Of a stretch of DNA of 64,000 bases, positions 10,423 through 21,214 are shown piece after piece (the first letter of the stretch is position 1; each line of letters starts with the position of its first letter). Source of the DNA: Valencia hispanica (Eukaryota > Chordata > Actinopteri > Cyprinodontiformes > Valenciidae). The notes below the pieces were generated by a model, which was not told the DNA's origin, did no database searches, and saw only the letters and a list, made by a program, of their open reading frames with translations. The stretch covers positions 8,954,020-9,018,019 of the forward strand of contig OY747700.1 of the NCBI GenBank assembly GCA_963556495.2, written 5' to 3'. Both the position numbers and the translations under genes were made by a program.

Positions 10423-12029
10423 GCTATTAAACCACTACTAAAGAAGAAGAATCTGGACAACACGTTAATGCAGAACTACAGGCCAATCTCTAATCTTCCA
10501 TTCATCAGTAAGATTATTGAAAAAGCTGTGTTTCAGCAGTTAAATGGCTTCATAACAATGACAAACCGTTTTGATGCTTTTCAGTCTGGTTTCCGTGCTC
10601 ACCACAGCACTGAGACTGTCCTCGTCAAAGTATTTAATGACATCCGCATAAATACAGACTGTGGAAGAACCACAGTGCTGGTTCTGTTGGACCTCAGTGC
10701 AGCATTTGACACTGTTGATCATGATATATTATTGGAACGACTGGAGAGCTGGGTCGGACTTTCTGGTACAGTACTTGGCTGGTTTGAGTCTTACCTAAAG
10801 AACAGGGACTTCTATGTTTCAATAGGAAACTTCTCATCAGAACGAACAGAAATCACATGTGGGGTGCCCCAGAGCTCCATCTTAGGGCCCCTCTTATTTA
10901 ATATCTACATGCTCCCACTAGGCAAGATTATAGCAACCAATAACATTAGCTACCATAACTACGCGGATGACACTCAGCTCTACATTACAATGTCACCAGG
11001 TGACTCTGAACTCATTCAAACCCTAAATCAATGCATTGACCAAATAAATGGATGGATGTGCCATAACTTTCTCCAGCTGAATAGAAACAAAACTGAAGTA
11101 ATTATTTTTGGACCCAAGGAGGAACGATCAAGAGTCAGCACACAGCTTCAGTTAATACAGCTAGAAACTACTGTTCAGGCCAGAAATCTAGGTGTAGTAA
11201 TGGAATCAGACCTGAACCTCCAGGGTCACATAAAGGCAATAACAAGGTCAGCGTTCTATCACCTGAAGAACATCTCTAGGATTAAAGGACTGATTTTGCA
11301 ACACGACCTAGAAAAACTCATCCATGCGTTTATCTTTAGTCGGATTGATTACTGCAATAGCATCTTCACAGGTCTGCCTAAAAAGTCAATCAGACAGCTG
11401 CAGCTGATCCAGAATGCTGCTGCTCGTGTTCCTCACTAGAACCAGGAAAGTAGAGCACATCACCCCAGTTCTAAAGTCCTTACACTGGCTCCCTGTAGCT
11501 CAGAGAATAGACTTTAAAATACTTTTACTAGTTTATAAATCATTACATGGCTTAGCACCAAAATATGTTGAAGACCTGTTGTCACGGTACCAACCACCAA
11601 GACCACTCAGGTCCTCCAAACTCTAGCCTACTAAACATCCCTAGACTCAGAACTAAACATGGAGAAGCAGCTTTCAGTTTTTATGCTCCCCTTATCTGGA
11701 ACAGACTTCCTGACGAGTGCAGAGCTGCTGAAACTCTGAACTGCTTTAAATCGAGACTAAAAACCCATCTGGTTAGAATTGCCTTCAAGTAAATGATGTC
11801 ATATGTATCAAATGTGTTCATGCTCTCTTGCTTTATTGATCTTTCTCTTGCTTTATTGTGTATCATGTGTAATGTGTGTTTCTTTTACATTTAATTTCCA
11901 ATGTTATATTCCATGTCTGTTTGTTTTGTGTTTTGTTTTGTTTTTAATCATCAAATCATGTAAAGCACCTTGAATTACCCTGCTGTTGAAAGTGTGCTAT
12001 ACAAATAAAACTGCCTTGCCTTGCCTTGC
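10423..12029 (+). mobile_element. L2-like LINE, 5'-truncated, with 7-bp target duplication
   Basis: Non-LTR element inserted in the right terminus of foldback copy C. CTTATGA occurs at 10416-10422 and again at 12030-12036, directly flanking the element. The 3' end carries the L2-type tail: AAAGCACCTTGAATTA, then GTGTGCTATACAAATAAAAC and (TTGCC)n. It is nearly identical to the copy at 56612-58185 and starts at almost the same base. Confidence 0.88.
10468..11792 (+). pseudogene. L2-like reverse transcriptase fragment, frameshifted
   Basis: The open frame 10468-11439 (323 codons) starts [20 protein letters not shown] and includes [25 protein letters not shown] (RT block with the first catalytic Asp), [16 protein letters not shown] and the catalytic YADDTQLYI box. 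It then stops at RVPH because of one extra base near 11430 relative to the copy at 56612. The coding sense continues in another frame: [18 protein letters not shown] (from about 11448), and a final block with APLIWNRLPDECRAAETL (to 11792). The endonuclease domain is absent. CGVPQSS carries S where the usual motif has G. Confidence 0.9.
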
Positions 12030-12110
12030 CTTATGACAGGCAAAAATGCCCCCAAATTACTGCTGTTAAATTGACTGTGTAACTTTACAAACTTTACCGC
12101 ATTATATGCT

Positions 12111-13124
12111 GCCAGGAATCTCCTAGGACAGAGTAAAGCAATGTTTTAAGTAAAAAACATATTTCTACAAAGGTAAACTACACAGATAAAACTATACAAT
12201 GTGAAAGTATTAGCAAACCATTTCAAGTTCACATAAAAGTGAAAATAAGGCAAAAGCAGCATAAATAACAATCCTGAAAGCTAAAGTTGATTCTTGTATA
12301 CTGATGTCAATAAAAATCTACATGTTTTCAGCTATGCTACCAGAAGGCCACTAGGTGGCAGCATGAAACAACAGCTGGAGAAAATGAAAAAGTTGAAGCT
12401 TGTGAGAATGGTAATGGTGGGGGAAAAATGGAGGTCAAACTATTTTCTTATAGTTAGCTGCAGGTTGGAAAGATTACTTCAAGTATTTGAACAGCCGTAG
12501 TTGAATTAGTATTTGAGTTTCTTGAAAGCGGACTATTTAAAACTAACTGCTGTGCTGTTATAACTTAGTGTTGTCTTAGTTTAGTTCACTAAGGACCATT
12601 TGTGGCTTTTACATGTTGACCGGTTTTACACCGGTTTACATTTGTGATGATAGGATAGAAAAGGGTTGTTCTTTTGACCCAAACTGCTGCTCCTGCTGTC
12701 TTCCAGACGTTTGGGGTCTTTTTTCTTCTCCTCACTGTGTGAAGGTAAAACTGGATCCTCGCTCAGCTTTGTTTGAAACTTTTTCATTGTTGCTCTCACC
12801 GTAGCAGGTATGTAAGTGTAGCTTATTAGGATCAACAGACTTACTTTACAAGAATGGAATGTTCTCTTCTCTTTCCCTTTTGAGGAAAACCAAACTGTCT
12901 GTCACATCATATTTATTTATTTTTTATTTTTTAAACGTGTCCTGTTTGGCAGTGTGGAGCTCAGAATTGGTGTCTGAGTACCAAGTAGAAGCCCAACAGA
13001 TTTACTTTCACAAGCGGAGCAGTACAGCTTTTGCTATAGTACTCCACTTGATTTATGTGTGAAAAATCTTTATTATGAATTGGTTGGTTTTTTATTTCCT
13101 GATGTTATGGACACGGAGACGGAA
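12111..13124. other. Intergenic, nothing recognised
   Basis: AT-rich; short open frames only, none with family resemblance or convincing composition. I cannot assign any repeat family. Confidence 0.45.
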
Positions 13125-13320
13125 AATTAAGGAGAAGAAAGAAGGAAGATGAAGAAGAGACGTAGGAAACAAAAAGTCAAGAGAGAGGGTGAGTTGAAAA
13201 TACAAGAGAGGAAGGGGAACAAAGAAAACAAAGGAAAACATTGAAGTCTGCCTCCATACCCACAGGACGGCAGAGAGAGGGGGAAAAACAAAACAAAACA
13301 CGAAAAAGGAACATCGACAA
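13125..13320 (+). repeat. Purine-rich tract
   Basis: About 195 bp in which A and G strongly predominate on the plus strand (for example AAGGAGAAGAAAGAAGGAAG). It gives low-complexity Phe/Ser/Leu-rich open frames on the opposite strand, which I do not regard as genes. It is followed by a short GC-rich block near 13600-13680 containing CCCGGGCGGGGCCGACCGC, unusual for this AT-rich interval. Together they may be part of one unidentified repeat. Confidence 0.55.
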
Positions 13321-14781
13321 AACCAACCAAACATTGTGAACTAAGAATTACACAACCACATCACACAAAAATAAATATAAAGATACAACAACAATGTCAC
13401 AGAAAAACTCATGGTACCGATTAATCAAGCTCTAGTAATGATAACCTCAGCCCAAGAATATATCCTGAAACACCAGAGACCCCACATCTATGTGTGTGTG
13501 AGCATGCTGGTGCATATAAGGTTTCTCCATAAGAGTGTTCGATAGCTGGTGTGAGCAGACATCAATCCGTCTCCCAGGAATCGATGCAGACATGAAGGAG
13601 ATCGGAGCCAAGACGTCCAAAGGACTGCCAGAGCACCAGGCGGACCCGGGCGGGGCCGACCGCATCCCCCAAGAGAGGAGCAAATATTTATAACCTAGGC
13701 AAACCAGAAGTAATTTAAGGTTCCCAGAGACTCTAATCAACATTAAACAGTAAAATGTGAATTACAGAAATTTTTTTCTTACATTTATTCGAAGGGATCG
13801 ATAGCTGTGACCAGAATTGTGACATTGGTGATTTTATTGGAAACAATAATTTCTTATTTCACGACCCCCCCATTAAATAAATGTATTAAAACCAAAATTC
13901 TGTGCGCAAAATTAGATCACTGCAATAACAGATTGATTTACTTCATGGCATTTTTCCCCATGTTAACCAGGAGGGTGCTACCAGCTTTGGAAGTACTTTA
14001 GTAATCTAAGACTATAAAAAAAGAAACAACATATTTCTGTTTATTGCTATTTTGTCTGTGTAGAAGAGGAAGGGATATTTTGAACATTACAAGCCCTTCA
14101 AATGTTTCCTGTCACTGCTACATAATTTGACTCCTTCTTTCTTATCTCATCTTTCTTTTCCCATGATGTTGGTGGGTGTGTACCAAATAACACTGATTCT
14201 AATACAAACAAAATCTGTTTTGAAGATTTTGAGCCTGAGGTATATATATAAAAGTTTGTATATCTTATTATTTTTGGTTTAATTCCTTTCCCTTTTCTTA
14301 TGAATGCAGGACACTGGCAGGTTTTGAGCATATCATGCTTCGCTTAACATTTACAAGTCAACACATTGTGTTTCCCTGAGTTACTGCTTTTGTTCTTGGG
14401 ATTTTGATCTGGTAAGTACCTGACAAACAGGTTCCTGCTGTGTTCGGTTCAAATAACACCCGGTGCGGTTTTTAAAAGTGAGCAAACAAATGTGTTCACA
14501 GGGGAGATTGTACAACACAAGTTCTTTTAATGAAAGAGAACAACATTTAAAAAGTCATAGTTCCCTTAAAAATATGTTTTTGCAGTTGAAACCAGACAAA
14601 AATATAAAATTTCTAGAAGCTAAAATCACATATGTTTTAATCAAAAAAGTAACAGTCTCAGACAGAAAGGGGCTTCATTTAAATGGGACAAAGTGCAGAT
14701 TTCCTTCATCTTATGTTGAATGGGAGTTTTTCTTCTCGTCTTCCTGCCACCAGCAGATCAAACTTTCGAATTCCAGTCATC
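13321..14781. other. Intergenic, nothing firmly recognised
   Basis: Contains the GC-rich block at about 13600-13680, then AT-rich DNA that must include the 3' UTR of the claudin ending at 14782. No gene or known repeat is clear. Confidence 0.4.
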
Positions 14782-15447
14782 TCAAATATAAGTCTTTGTT
14801 GGTGAGGACGATCGGTACGACTCTCCTTTGCTGTTTCCTCCTGAACTTTTTAAGAGGTACTTAACAGAGGGGGCACTTTCCTCCTTTGGGGGGCAGCTGG
14901 CGCACAGAAGCCCCCCTCCCAGGATCAATAAAGCTGCAGCCCCCCAGCCTATGTAGAGAGATGCCCCAATCTCTCTTTTCTGTGCATCCACTAACAGAGG
15001 GTTGTAGAAATCCCGTATGATGATGGTGGCGGTCCAGGAAACGGGAACGAGGCAGAGCACTCCGCTGAGGATCAGAATTGCTCCTGCTGCCACCGAGGCC
15101 CTAGCCTTGGCCTTCTCCTCTGGAATGAAGTTTGTGCACTTTCCCCCAACGAAAGCAATGAGGAGGCCCACAATGCCGACTATGATGGATACCACAACCA
15201 GAGCTCGGGCCCCTTGAAGATCAGTGCTCAAAGCCAGCATGGAGTCGTACACCTTGCACTGCATCTGGCCCGTGCTCTGGACCACGCAGCTCATCCAGAT
15301 GCCCTCCCACATGGTCTGCGAAGTCACTATGTTGCTGCCGATGAAAGCCGTGACCCGCCACATGGGAGCGGCGCACACGATGAGCACCCCAATCCACCCG
15401 AAGAGCGCCAGGGCGCATCCGGCCATCTGCAGGCCCATCGAAGCCAT
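14782..15447 (-). CDS. Claudin-4-like tight-junction protein (TYI end)
   Basis: Single-exon, 221-residue claudin. Start [10 protein letters not shown] is the standard claudin N-terminus. Signature: W30, W47-E-G-I-W51, C54, C64, then [19 protein letters not shown]; the QGARAL variant has G where paralogues have A. TM segments at about 8-28, 82-102, 117-140 and 161-182. The second intracellular segment reads [15 protein letters not shown], with F replacing the second cysteine of the usual CTNC. ECL2 has RDFYNPLL. The tail is about 38 residues, Ser/Lys-rich, and ends KTYI rather than YV, so PDZ binding may be retained with altered preference. It is canonical enough to be a classic claudin; the 4-like label is from overall resemblance and is not an orthology claim. 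Confidence 0.97.
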   Translation of the reverse strand: MASMGLQMAGCALALFGWIGVLIVCAAPMWRVTAFIGSNIVTSQTMWEGIWMSCVVQSTGQMQCKVYDSMLALSTDLQGARALVVVSIIVGIVGLLIAFVGGKCTNFIPEEKAKARASVAAGAILILSGVLCLVPVSWTATIIIRDFYNPLLVDAQKREIGASLYIGWGAAALLILGGGLLCASCPPKEESAPSVKYLLKSSGGNSKGESYRSSSPTKTYI

Positions 15448-15964
15448 TGCTGCGCGTCTCTGGGCGTCTCTGACAGAATGCCGAGAGACGCTCAGGTGTT
15501 AGTGTGCATCAGAAGCAGCAGAAGAATGGGAGGTGTGAAAGCCAAGCTATTAAGGAAACTCTAGAAGGCCTGCCAAATTAGTCCACACCTGCAGGCGGTT
15601 TTTGTGTGTAAGGACAACAATGGTTGGGGTTTGAACCATTTTCCTGAGTATAGACGAGCCACAATGTTACACGGGGTGTTCCTGGAACAACCTTAGCAAG
15701 AATGCGCTGCAGAAATGTGTCAGCCCACAAATGTTCACCGTTTGTTATCTAGAGCAGAAAGTGTGTTGTGACAGAGAGCGCAAAGAGTATCACCAACATA
15801 AAGCCTTAAAACTAAAGAGATGCAAAGACAGCACAACTCAACCATTTTGGCTTGTTTATCCTATACCTGTAAATAACTCTACAAATTCAAATAAGAGAAT
15901 CTGAGAAGCTGTGGAAGAACTTATCTATTCAGTTCGGCTCGAATAATACAATACAATTTTGCTC
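15448..15964. other. 5' flank of the claudin-4-like gene
   Basis: Must hold the promoter and 5' UTR of the gene at 14782-15447. A TATTAAGG (minus strand CCTTAATA) lies at about 15548-15555, a weak TATA-like candidate about 100 bp upstream of the ATG. No other element is evident. Confidence 0.35.
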
Positions 15965-16160
15965 TAAATACACTCAACAAAAATCTAAATGCAACACTTT
16001 TGTTTCTGCTCCCATTTTTCATTAGAGTGGACTTAAATTAATTCTAAAATTCATTCCAGATACACAATATTACCATTTCTCTCAAACATTGTTCACAAAT
16101 CAGTCTAAATGTGTGATAGTGAGCACTTCTGCTTTGCTGAGAAAATCCATCCCTTTAAGC
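15965..16160 (+). mobile_element. Terminal part of a Tc1/mariner-type DNA transposon
   Basis: Starts with TACACTCAACAAAAATCTAA (TA then CACTCAACAAAAA), continues GCAACACTTTTGTTTCTGCT CCCATTTTTCAT, and includes TTGTTCACAAATCAGTCTAA and GTGAGCACTTCTGCTTTGCT. I recognise this as the end of a DNA transposon family common in vertebrates. The rest of the element is not present. Confidence 0.65.
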
Positions 16161-17257
16161 CAATGGCCCCAAGGTTATGGAATACTCTCTCCCACTCTGG
16201 GAGATTTTTGCCTAACTTACTTACTCATTGATATTTTTTAATATTTATATTTCATTTAATTAGTAAATCAGGATTCTCATCTTTTTAATTGATTTATACT
16301 TGCCATTACTTTTAGACTTATTTCCTTTTTTACTACTCATAGATTAACTTTTAGATTTTTGTCCTCAACGTAATTACTCTTATTCCTGTAAAAATATTTG
16401 GATTCCTCAGTTGTTCAGTGTTGATCATTAATTTTGATTTATTTGTCCTATAATTAGTTTTTCTTTAACTTTCTCAGCTTGGAAATGGCTACTCGGTTTT
16501 TTTAAAGTCTGCCTATCGGTTTTTAGTCACTTTAAACACTTTTCATGTCACTCAAATAAATTTTGACATATTAATTTAAATAAAAGAACAAACGTTTCTG
16601 CAGTCCCCAACACATAATCTGAGGAGAATATAGAAAACAAAGAAACAGCACAGCCTCATACACATACAGTTGTACCCATTAGGGTATATTTGCAGGAAGA
16701 ATTATGCCTATTAAAGTGCAGGAATAAATCTATGTAAAATATATGAGATTATTTTGAACAACTTGTCAATATATTGGATTAATTGCGGCTTCAGCAAAGC
16801 ATTTGAAGTCCGGTCGCCCAGCCCATCTTTTCATAACAGCCACACAGGTTTTGAAAGTGTGGTGAATCATGTGATGTTACTAATCGAGGTCTAACATACT
16901 GTAACACTCCCATGTTTCACAAACTTAAATGCCTTTGTCTAAAAATAAATCTCTTCCTCAGACCACAAGTACTATCACTGTTTACTGAAGTTTATTACAT
17001 TGGAAATAGACAAAGTTTTGCCTTTTAGTTACATAAGTTGGTAAAAGACTGTTGTGTAGAAGTTCAAAATCATAACTCTGAAAAACGAGTTGTAAATAAA
17101 TCTTATGTGAATGAAACTCCAACCTGTGGAAAGTAAATGTGTCATTTGTTGACTGTTTGTTGCTGGGACTAATACCAAATATGGTATTATTGCAAACATG
17201 GCTTTAGATAAATGACTCTCCAGCGTTGCCTTGTGGTGGAATCTAATAAGTAAACTA
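16161..17257. other. Intergenic, nothing recognised
   Basis: AT-rich sequence with no supported gene. Short open frames on both strands have no family features. Confidence 0.45.
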
Positions 17258-17788
17258 ATAAGATTAGTTGCCATAACTATGCAGATGATACTCGGCTCTA
17301 CAATACAATATCATCAAGTAAATTTGAACCTATCCAGACTCTAAGTAAATGCATTGAGCAAATCAATGCATAGATATGCCATGACTTTCTCCAGCTGAAA
17401 AGAAAAAAAATCGAAAGTAATTATTTTTGGACCTAAAGAGGAACGATCAAGAGTCAGCACATAGGTTCAGCTATTACAGCTAGAAACCACTGATCAGGCC
17501 AGAAATCTAGGTGTAGTAATGGACTCAGACCCGAACCTCCAGGGTCACATAAAGGCAATAACAAGGTCAGCATTCTATCACCTGAAGAACATTTCCAAAT
17601 GTACAGTTACAACCTATTCTTCATCCCCAGAATCGGAACCAAACATGGAGAAGCAGCTTTCAGTTTCTATGGTCCTCTAATCTGAACCACACTTCCAGAT
17701 GACTGCAAAGCTGATGAAACACTGAGCTCCTTAAAATCAAAGCTAAAAACATGCCATGGATTAATTGATTATTAACAACTGGAATCAA
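17258..17788 (+). mobile_element. Decayed L2-like LINE, 3' part, with internal deletion
   Basis: Aligns by eye with the L2 copy at 10423: CATAACTATGCAGATGATAC at 17273 corresponds to the catalytic YADD region. Then come TTTTTGGACCTAAAGAGGAA, GGTGTAGTAATGGACTCAGA and CATAAAGGCAATAACAAGGT. At about 17600 it jumps, deleting some 300 bp, to the 3' coding region (CATGGAGAAGCAGCTTTCAG). Many stops. The 3' UTR continues at 18418-18490 beyond an antisense insertion. Confidence 0.8.
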
Positions 17789-17796
17789 TGAATCAA

Positions 17797-18417
17797 TCAA
17801 ATTTTATTTGCAGAGCACTTTTCATGATAAAATTAGCACAAAGTGCCTTACATGATAAAAACCAAAATATGAACAGATTAAAAAATAAAGAAACAAAACA
17901 CATTTAAAGCTAAATCAATCACACCCAACCAGTAAAACTCGCAGGGAGACACATAACAGATCCCACCCCACGCCCCTTCACTGCAAAAACACTGCTCAAT
18001 CCGTTCCTATCTCTTTAAGTGAACATACAATAAAAATAAACATCTAGAACAATAGAAAACGATATTTGGGAGATCCAGCCACAGCACAGCCACAAGCCCC
18101 GCCCACCACGACAAAAACGATCCCAGTGGCTAAAGTGGCAGGGCTCCCAGCGCGAAGGATCCCCATGAAGGAAACACTGGAGTTAGTCTATAAAAAACTA
18201 TTCGTCAAAACACTTCGGTTACACAGAACAATACATTTTTTTTTTATTAAAATAAAAAACAAAAAAAAATGAATAATATTAATAGTAACTGAAAATAAAT
18301 AAATAAATAAAATAAAGCTAAAATAAGATTTTTTTTTTAATTAGATACACAAAATAACTCAATTAAAAGCCAAGCTAAAAGGGTAGGTCTTTAGCCTCTT
18401 TTTAGAAACATCAGTCA
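17797..18417 (-). mobile_element. LINE 3' end inserted antisense inside an L2 relic
   Basis: On the minus strand this ends in AAGTGCTCTGCAAATAAAAT followed by TTGATTGATTCATTG, a LINE-type 3' tail. Its minus-strand 5' part contains GGCTAAAGACCTACCC, which I associate with fish L2/Rex1-like 3' regions. It splits the relic at 17258-17788 from its own 3' UTR (18418-18490, TAGTATGTTTTAATGTTCTT, which matches 58802 onward). Includes a poly-T/poly-A rich segment at 18236-18270. Confidence 0.6.
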
Positions 18418-18490
18418 TAACAGTAGTATGTTTTAATGTTCTTCATGTCTTCGATGTTGTGTTTTCTGTTTTTGTTTTAATACTGCTTTT
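18418..18490 (+). mobile_element. 3' UTR remainder of the L2 relic
   Basis: AGTAGTATGTTTTAATGTTC and following bases match the segment at 58800-58860 of the third L2 fragment, showing that it continues the relic at 17258-17788 across the antisense insertion. Confidence 0.65.
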
Positions 18491-18559
18491 ATTTTTCCCC
18501 TAATCACCCAAAGTCTGCCCTGATGAAAACTCACAAAATGGTTTATGCAGTTAAAATGG

Positions 18560-18640
18560 TTCAGTCAATCAAACTTTATTTATAAAGCGCTTTTCATACA
18601 AGACACTCAAAGTGCTTTACAGATTAAGATGATCCTACAT
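18560..18640 (-). mobile_element. Short LINE tail fragment, antisense
   Basis: TCAATCAAACTTTATTTATA AAGCGCTTTTCATAC and AAAGTGCTTTACAG read in reverse as the common end GCTTTATAAATAAAGTTTGA TTGA of fish L2-like LINEs. Only the last 80 bp or so are recognisable. Confidence 0.55.
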
Positions 18641-18687
18641 ATACCATATTCCCATCCCTTACCCACAGATTTAAAAGCATGATAACC

Positions 18688-19190
18688 AGGCCGGTTCTCA
18701 CTATTGGAACTTCAGAGTAGTTCTATTGGAAATTCACGGTATGCACGTGTCTCCACAGCACCGGACTTGGAGTTTGTACTTCGAAAGGGCTCAGAAGAGT
18801 CACTGGGTGGGACCCGTGGTTAACTCCCGCTGATTGGTTGTAACTCAGTGGGAAATTATATTAGCAGACGTCGCCAAACAACCGGCATTTGTAAAATTGG
18901 AGGAGTTGCTGATGAAGCAGTGTGTAACAACATAGCAAACAGAAATGCAGCAACCATTCCTGCCTTTTCCATTGTCAATCTCTTGCTTTTTTCTGCTGCT
19001 GTGGGCACCTTTTAAGCACTGATCAGCGACACTGCTCACTACAGAGCGATATGCTGATGTCTTAGCAAAACCCTTAAAGAGCCAATTTTGCATGGAGACA
19101 CGATGGATGAGAGGACCGGGTGGATTGATTTACCCCGCCAGAAAAGATCTGGTTAAATTGCCCTGAAGTTTCAATAGCGGAAACGCACCT
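18688..19190. mobile_element. Candidate MITE with imperfect 28-bp inverted ends
   Basis: The left end AGGCCGGTTCTCACTATTGG (continuing AACTTCAG) and the reverse complement of the right end, AGGTGCGTTTCCGCTATTGA (continuing AACTTCAG), agree at about 20 of 28 positions. The interior has no coding potential. TAA on both sides might be a target duplication, but the exact edges are unclear. Superfamily not assigned. Confidence 0.45.
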
Positions 19191-20845
19191 AATATCATAA
19201 TATTTCAGATAAAAGTTACTGTAGTTGATAACTTTGGGTTACTTTTAGACTGTGTAAAGAGTTAGCAATGATTAAAGGAATTACTCTAAAATTAATTGGA
19301 ATTACACTGCTGGCAAGGAGGCCTTTCATCCTCAAACACATTTTTACTGATCATTGAGAAGGGTACATATTTTTTTGACATGCCATTTTACTAGAAAACA
19401 TAAATACGCAATTCTTTTTTTCCAAAGTTGACACTCCTTGTACATTTATTTGTAATCTTTTGAGAGAGGCCTATTTCGTTAAAAGAAAATCAGAACCAAC
19501 TTCTTTATTGAATGAAAATAAGTTTAAATCAACATCTGCCAGGAGTCTGAAAAAATGGGGGCTTCACATTAATTGCAGTTTCAGCTCTTTTTCTGTGGGA
19601 AACTATGAGGTCGCTGCTCCCCTGTCATCATCAAGGAGTTTAAGGTGAATTCATGTGCCTGTAACTGGTTTTGGGGGAGTCAGTCTCTCGTCTTTGAAAT
19701 CAGCTAAAGGAATGCGAAACCAGATAAAATGACTGGAAAACAGAACAGGGTGTGTTCACAACAGCCACACGCCCAGATCATGATGTGCCGACATCACGCT
19801 GCTCACGTAATAGGAATACGTGAATAATTTCCTGAAAGTCATAGCAACTCATTGTAAGCAATTCTTTCAGACTATTGGAGGTGAAAATCACAGATGCATT
19901 TGGCATTGACATAAAATTAAATATATTGAAAATGTGTGAAGCATCTTTGTGATTATCTGAGTGGCAGCTTTGGGTTTGGCAGCAAACAAGATGAGAGTAA
20001 AAACAGATATTTTAAAGTCAGCTATGAAACTGATTACATTTATTATGCTGACCCTTTGGGGAGTTTACACAAGTCAAGATTTAAAGGATTTTGTGTTGAT
20101 GTGCTGCAACACATGGAACTGTTTTTCTCAAACAACATGTTTTTAAAAGGATAAATAAAGATTTTATTATTAAGAGTTTTTACAACAAAAGCAGGGGTGC
20201 TGGTGGGGAAGTTCAATTATGTTAACAAATGTTAGTCAACTCTACAAAGGAAGTTAATGTCAGTTCCAGTTCAGTTTGCTTTTCATCCATTTGTACCCAT
20301 TTCAAACCGAAGGGTTTCCATTTCTTCTCTTTATACTTTCATTTTGTAAATGTAAACAAATAATTTGTTCTGAACCTGATGATGTTTTCATGAATAATCA
20401 TAAAAAAATGCCCCTTTTCTCTGAAAATTACACTTAATGTATTTAAGATTATATTTTGGGAGATCTTACATTGCATCCTGTTTCCGTTGATTATAGTTCT
20501 GGTTCCAGTTTCGGCCTCTCAACCCTTGATCAAACCAAGTTAACTTAGTGGCAAAGATTATTTATCACAGTCCTAACATGACTTTCGGATGCTCAGGATA
20601 TAGAAAATTACTTTGTATTGCTGACTGTCAAATAAGGTAGAAACATTTCTCATGATAAGCGGCACAAAACCATCCCAATCCAGATGGCTTCATTTCATAG
20701 CCGGAAAGGTTGAGGTACAAAAAAAACCAAACCCACAGGAGAACAAAACGGGAAAGGGGCAAAATCCAGCTATAATGTGTAGGCCTGACTTTTCTATGGG
20801 AGAAGGCTTCACTTTGTTGTCACCGTTCTACGTTTATGTCATTAT
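19191..20845. other. Intergenic, nothing recognised
   Basis: About 1.65 kb of AT-rich DNA. Short open frames (for example 19936-20154) have no recognisable domains. No RNA gene or repeat is apparent. Confidence 0.45.
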
Positions 20846-20970
20846 CAGAGGTGGGTAGAGTAGCCAAAAATTGTACTTAAGCAAAAGTAGCCAACCAATA
20901 AATTACTCAAGTCAGAGTAAAAATGTATTTCGTAATACAGCTAAGGTACTTAGTAAATGATGATATCATC
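20846..20970 (+). mobile_element. hAT-like MITE end (family 2)
   Basis: CAGAGGTGGGTAGAGTAGCC AAAAATTGTACTTAAG, then AGTAGCC and TACTCAAGTCAGAGTAAAAA, is a terminus I recognise from abundant fish hAT-type non-autonomous elements. The opposite end was not found within 500 bp, so this is a truncated copy. Confidence 0.6.
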
Positions 20971-21214
20971 AGATGGAGAGAAAAAATTAATTTAATTAGT
21001 AAATTCTGGTATTTTATGAAGTAAGCGCTAAAACACAAAAGTCACAAATCACTGAAGAACATAAATACCCCCAAAAATTAATCAAAATCTGAAAAAAGCA
21101 AGCATAAGAAGCACAATAAAATCATGGGAGAATAAAACGGTTTTCATTTTTAGGTAATGCATATAGTGTATGTTAGAACAGAGTTAAGTATTTCCAGTAA
21201 CAATGTAACATTTT

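Larger units (their letters stand above)
10039..12110 (+). mobile_element. Foldback element copy C, split by an L2 insertion
   Basis: The left terminus begins GGGTGCCGTTTGTAAATTTA at about 10039, followed by the conserved GTCACAGTTTCAAACC boundary and an array of CTAAATATTTAG units to about 10385. The right terminus begins just before 10416, is interrupted by the L2 element at 10423-12029, and resumes at 12030 with TTATGACAGGC, then the ACTGTGTAACTTTACAAAC terminus near 12090-12100. Unlike the copy at 47032 it lacks the unique core, so the two arms sit almost back to back. Confidence 0.75.

Noticed and set aside
12294..12500. 68-codon plus-strand frame
   Set aside because: AT-rich chance frame without family features.
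13127..13334. Phe/Leu/Ser-rich minus-strand frames
   Set aside because: Produced by the purine-rich tract; low complexity only.
14782..15564. Long open frames opposite or out of frame with the claudin genes (for example 15214-15564 +, 23775-24011 +, 30477-30785 +, 59992-60267 -)
   Set aside because: They are shadows of GC-rich, codon-biased claudin exons. None shows domain features, and the claudin frames carry the family motifs.
17979..17989. CACTGCAAAAA, a possible second EnSpm terminus
   Set aside because: No subterminal TGTGTTA-type repeats follow, and it lies inside an antisense LINE fragment. Probably coincidence.
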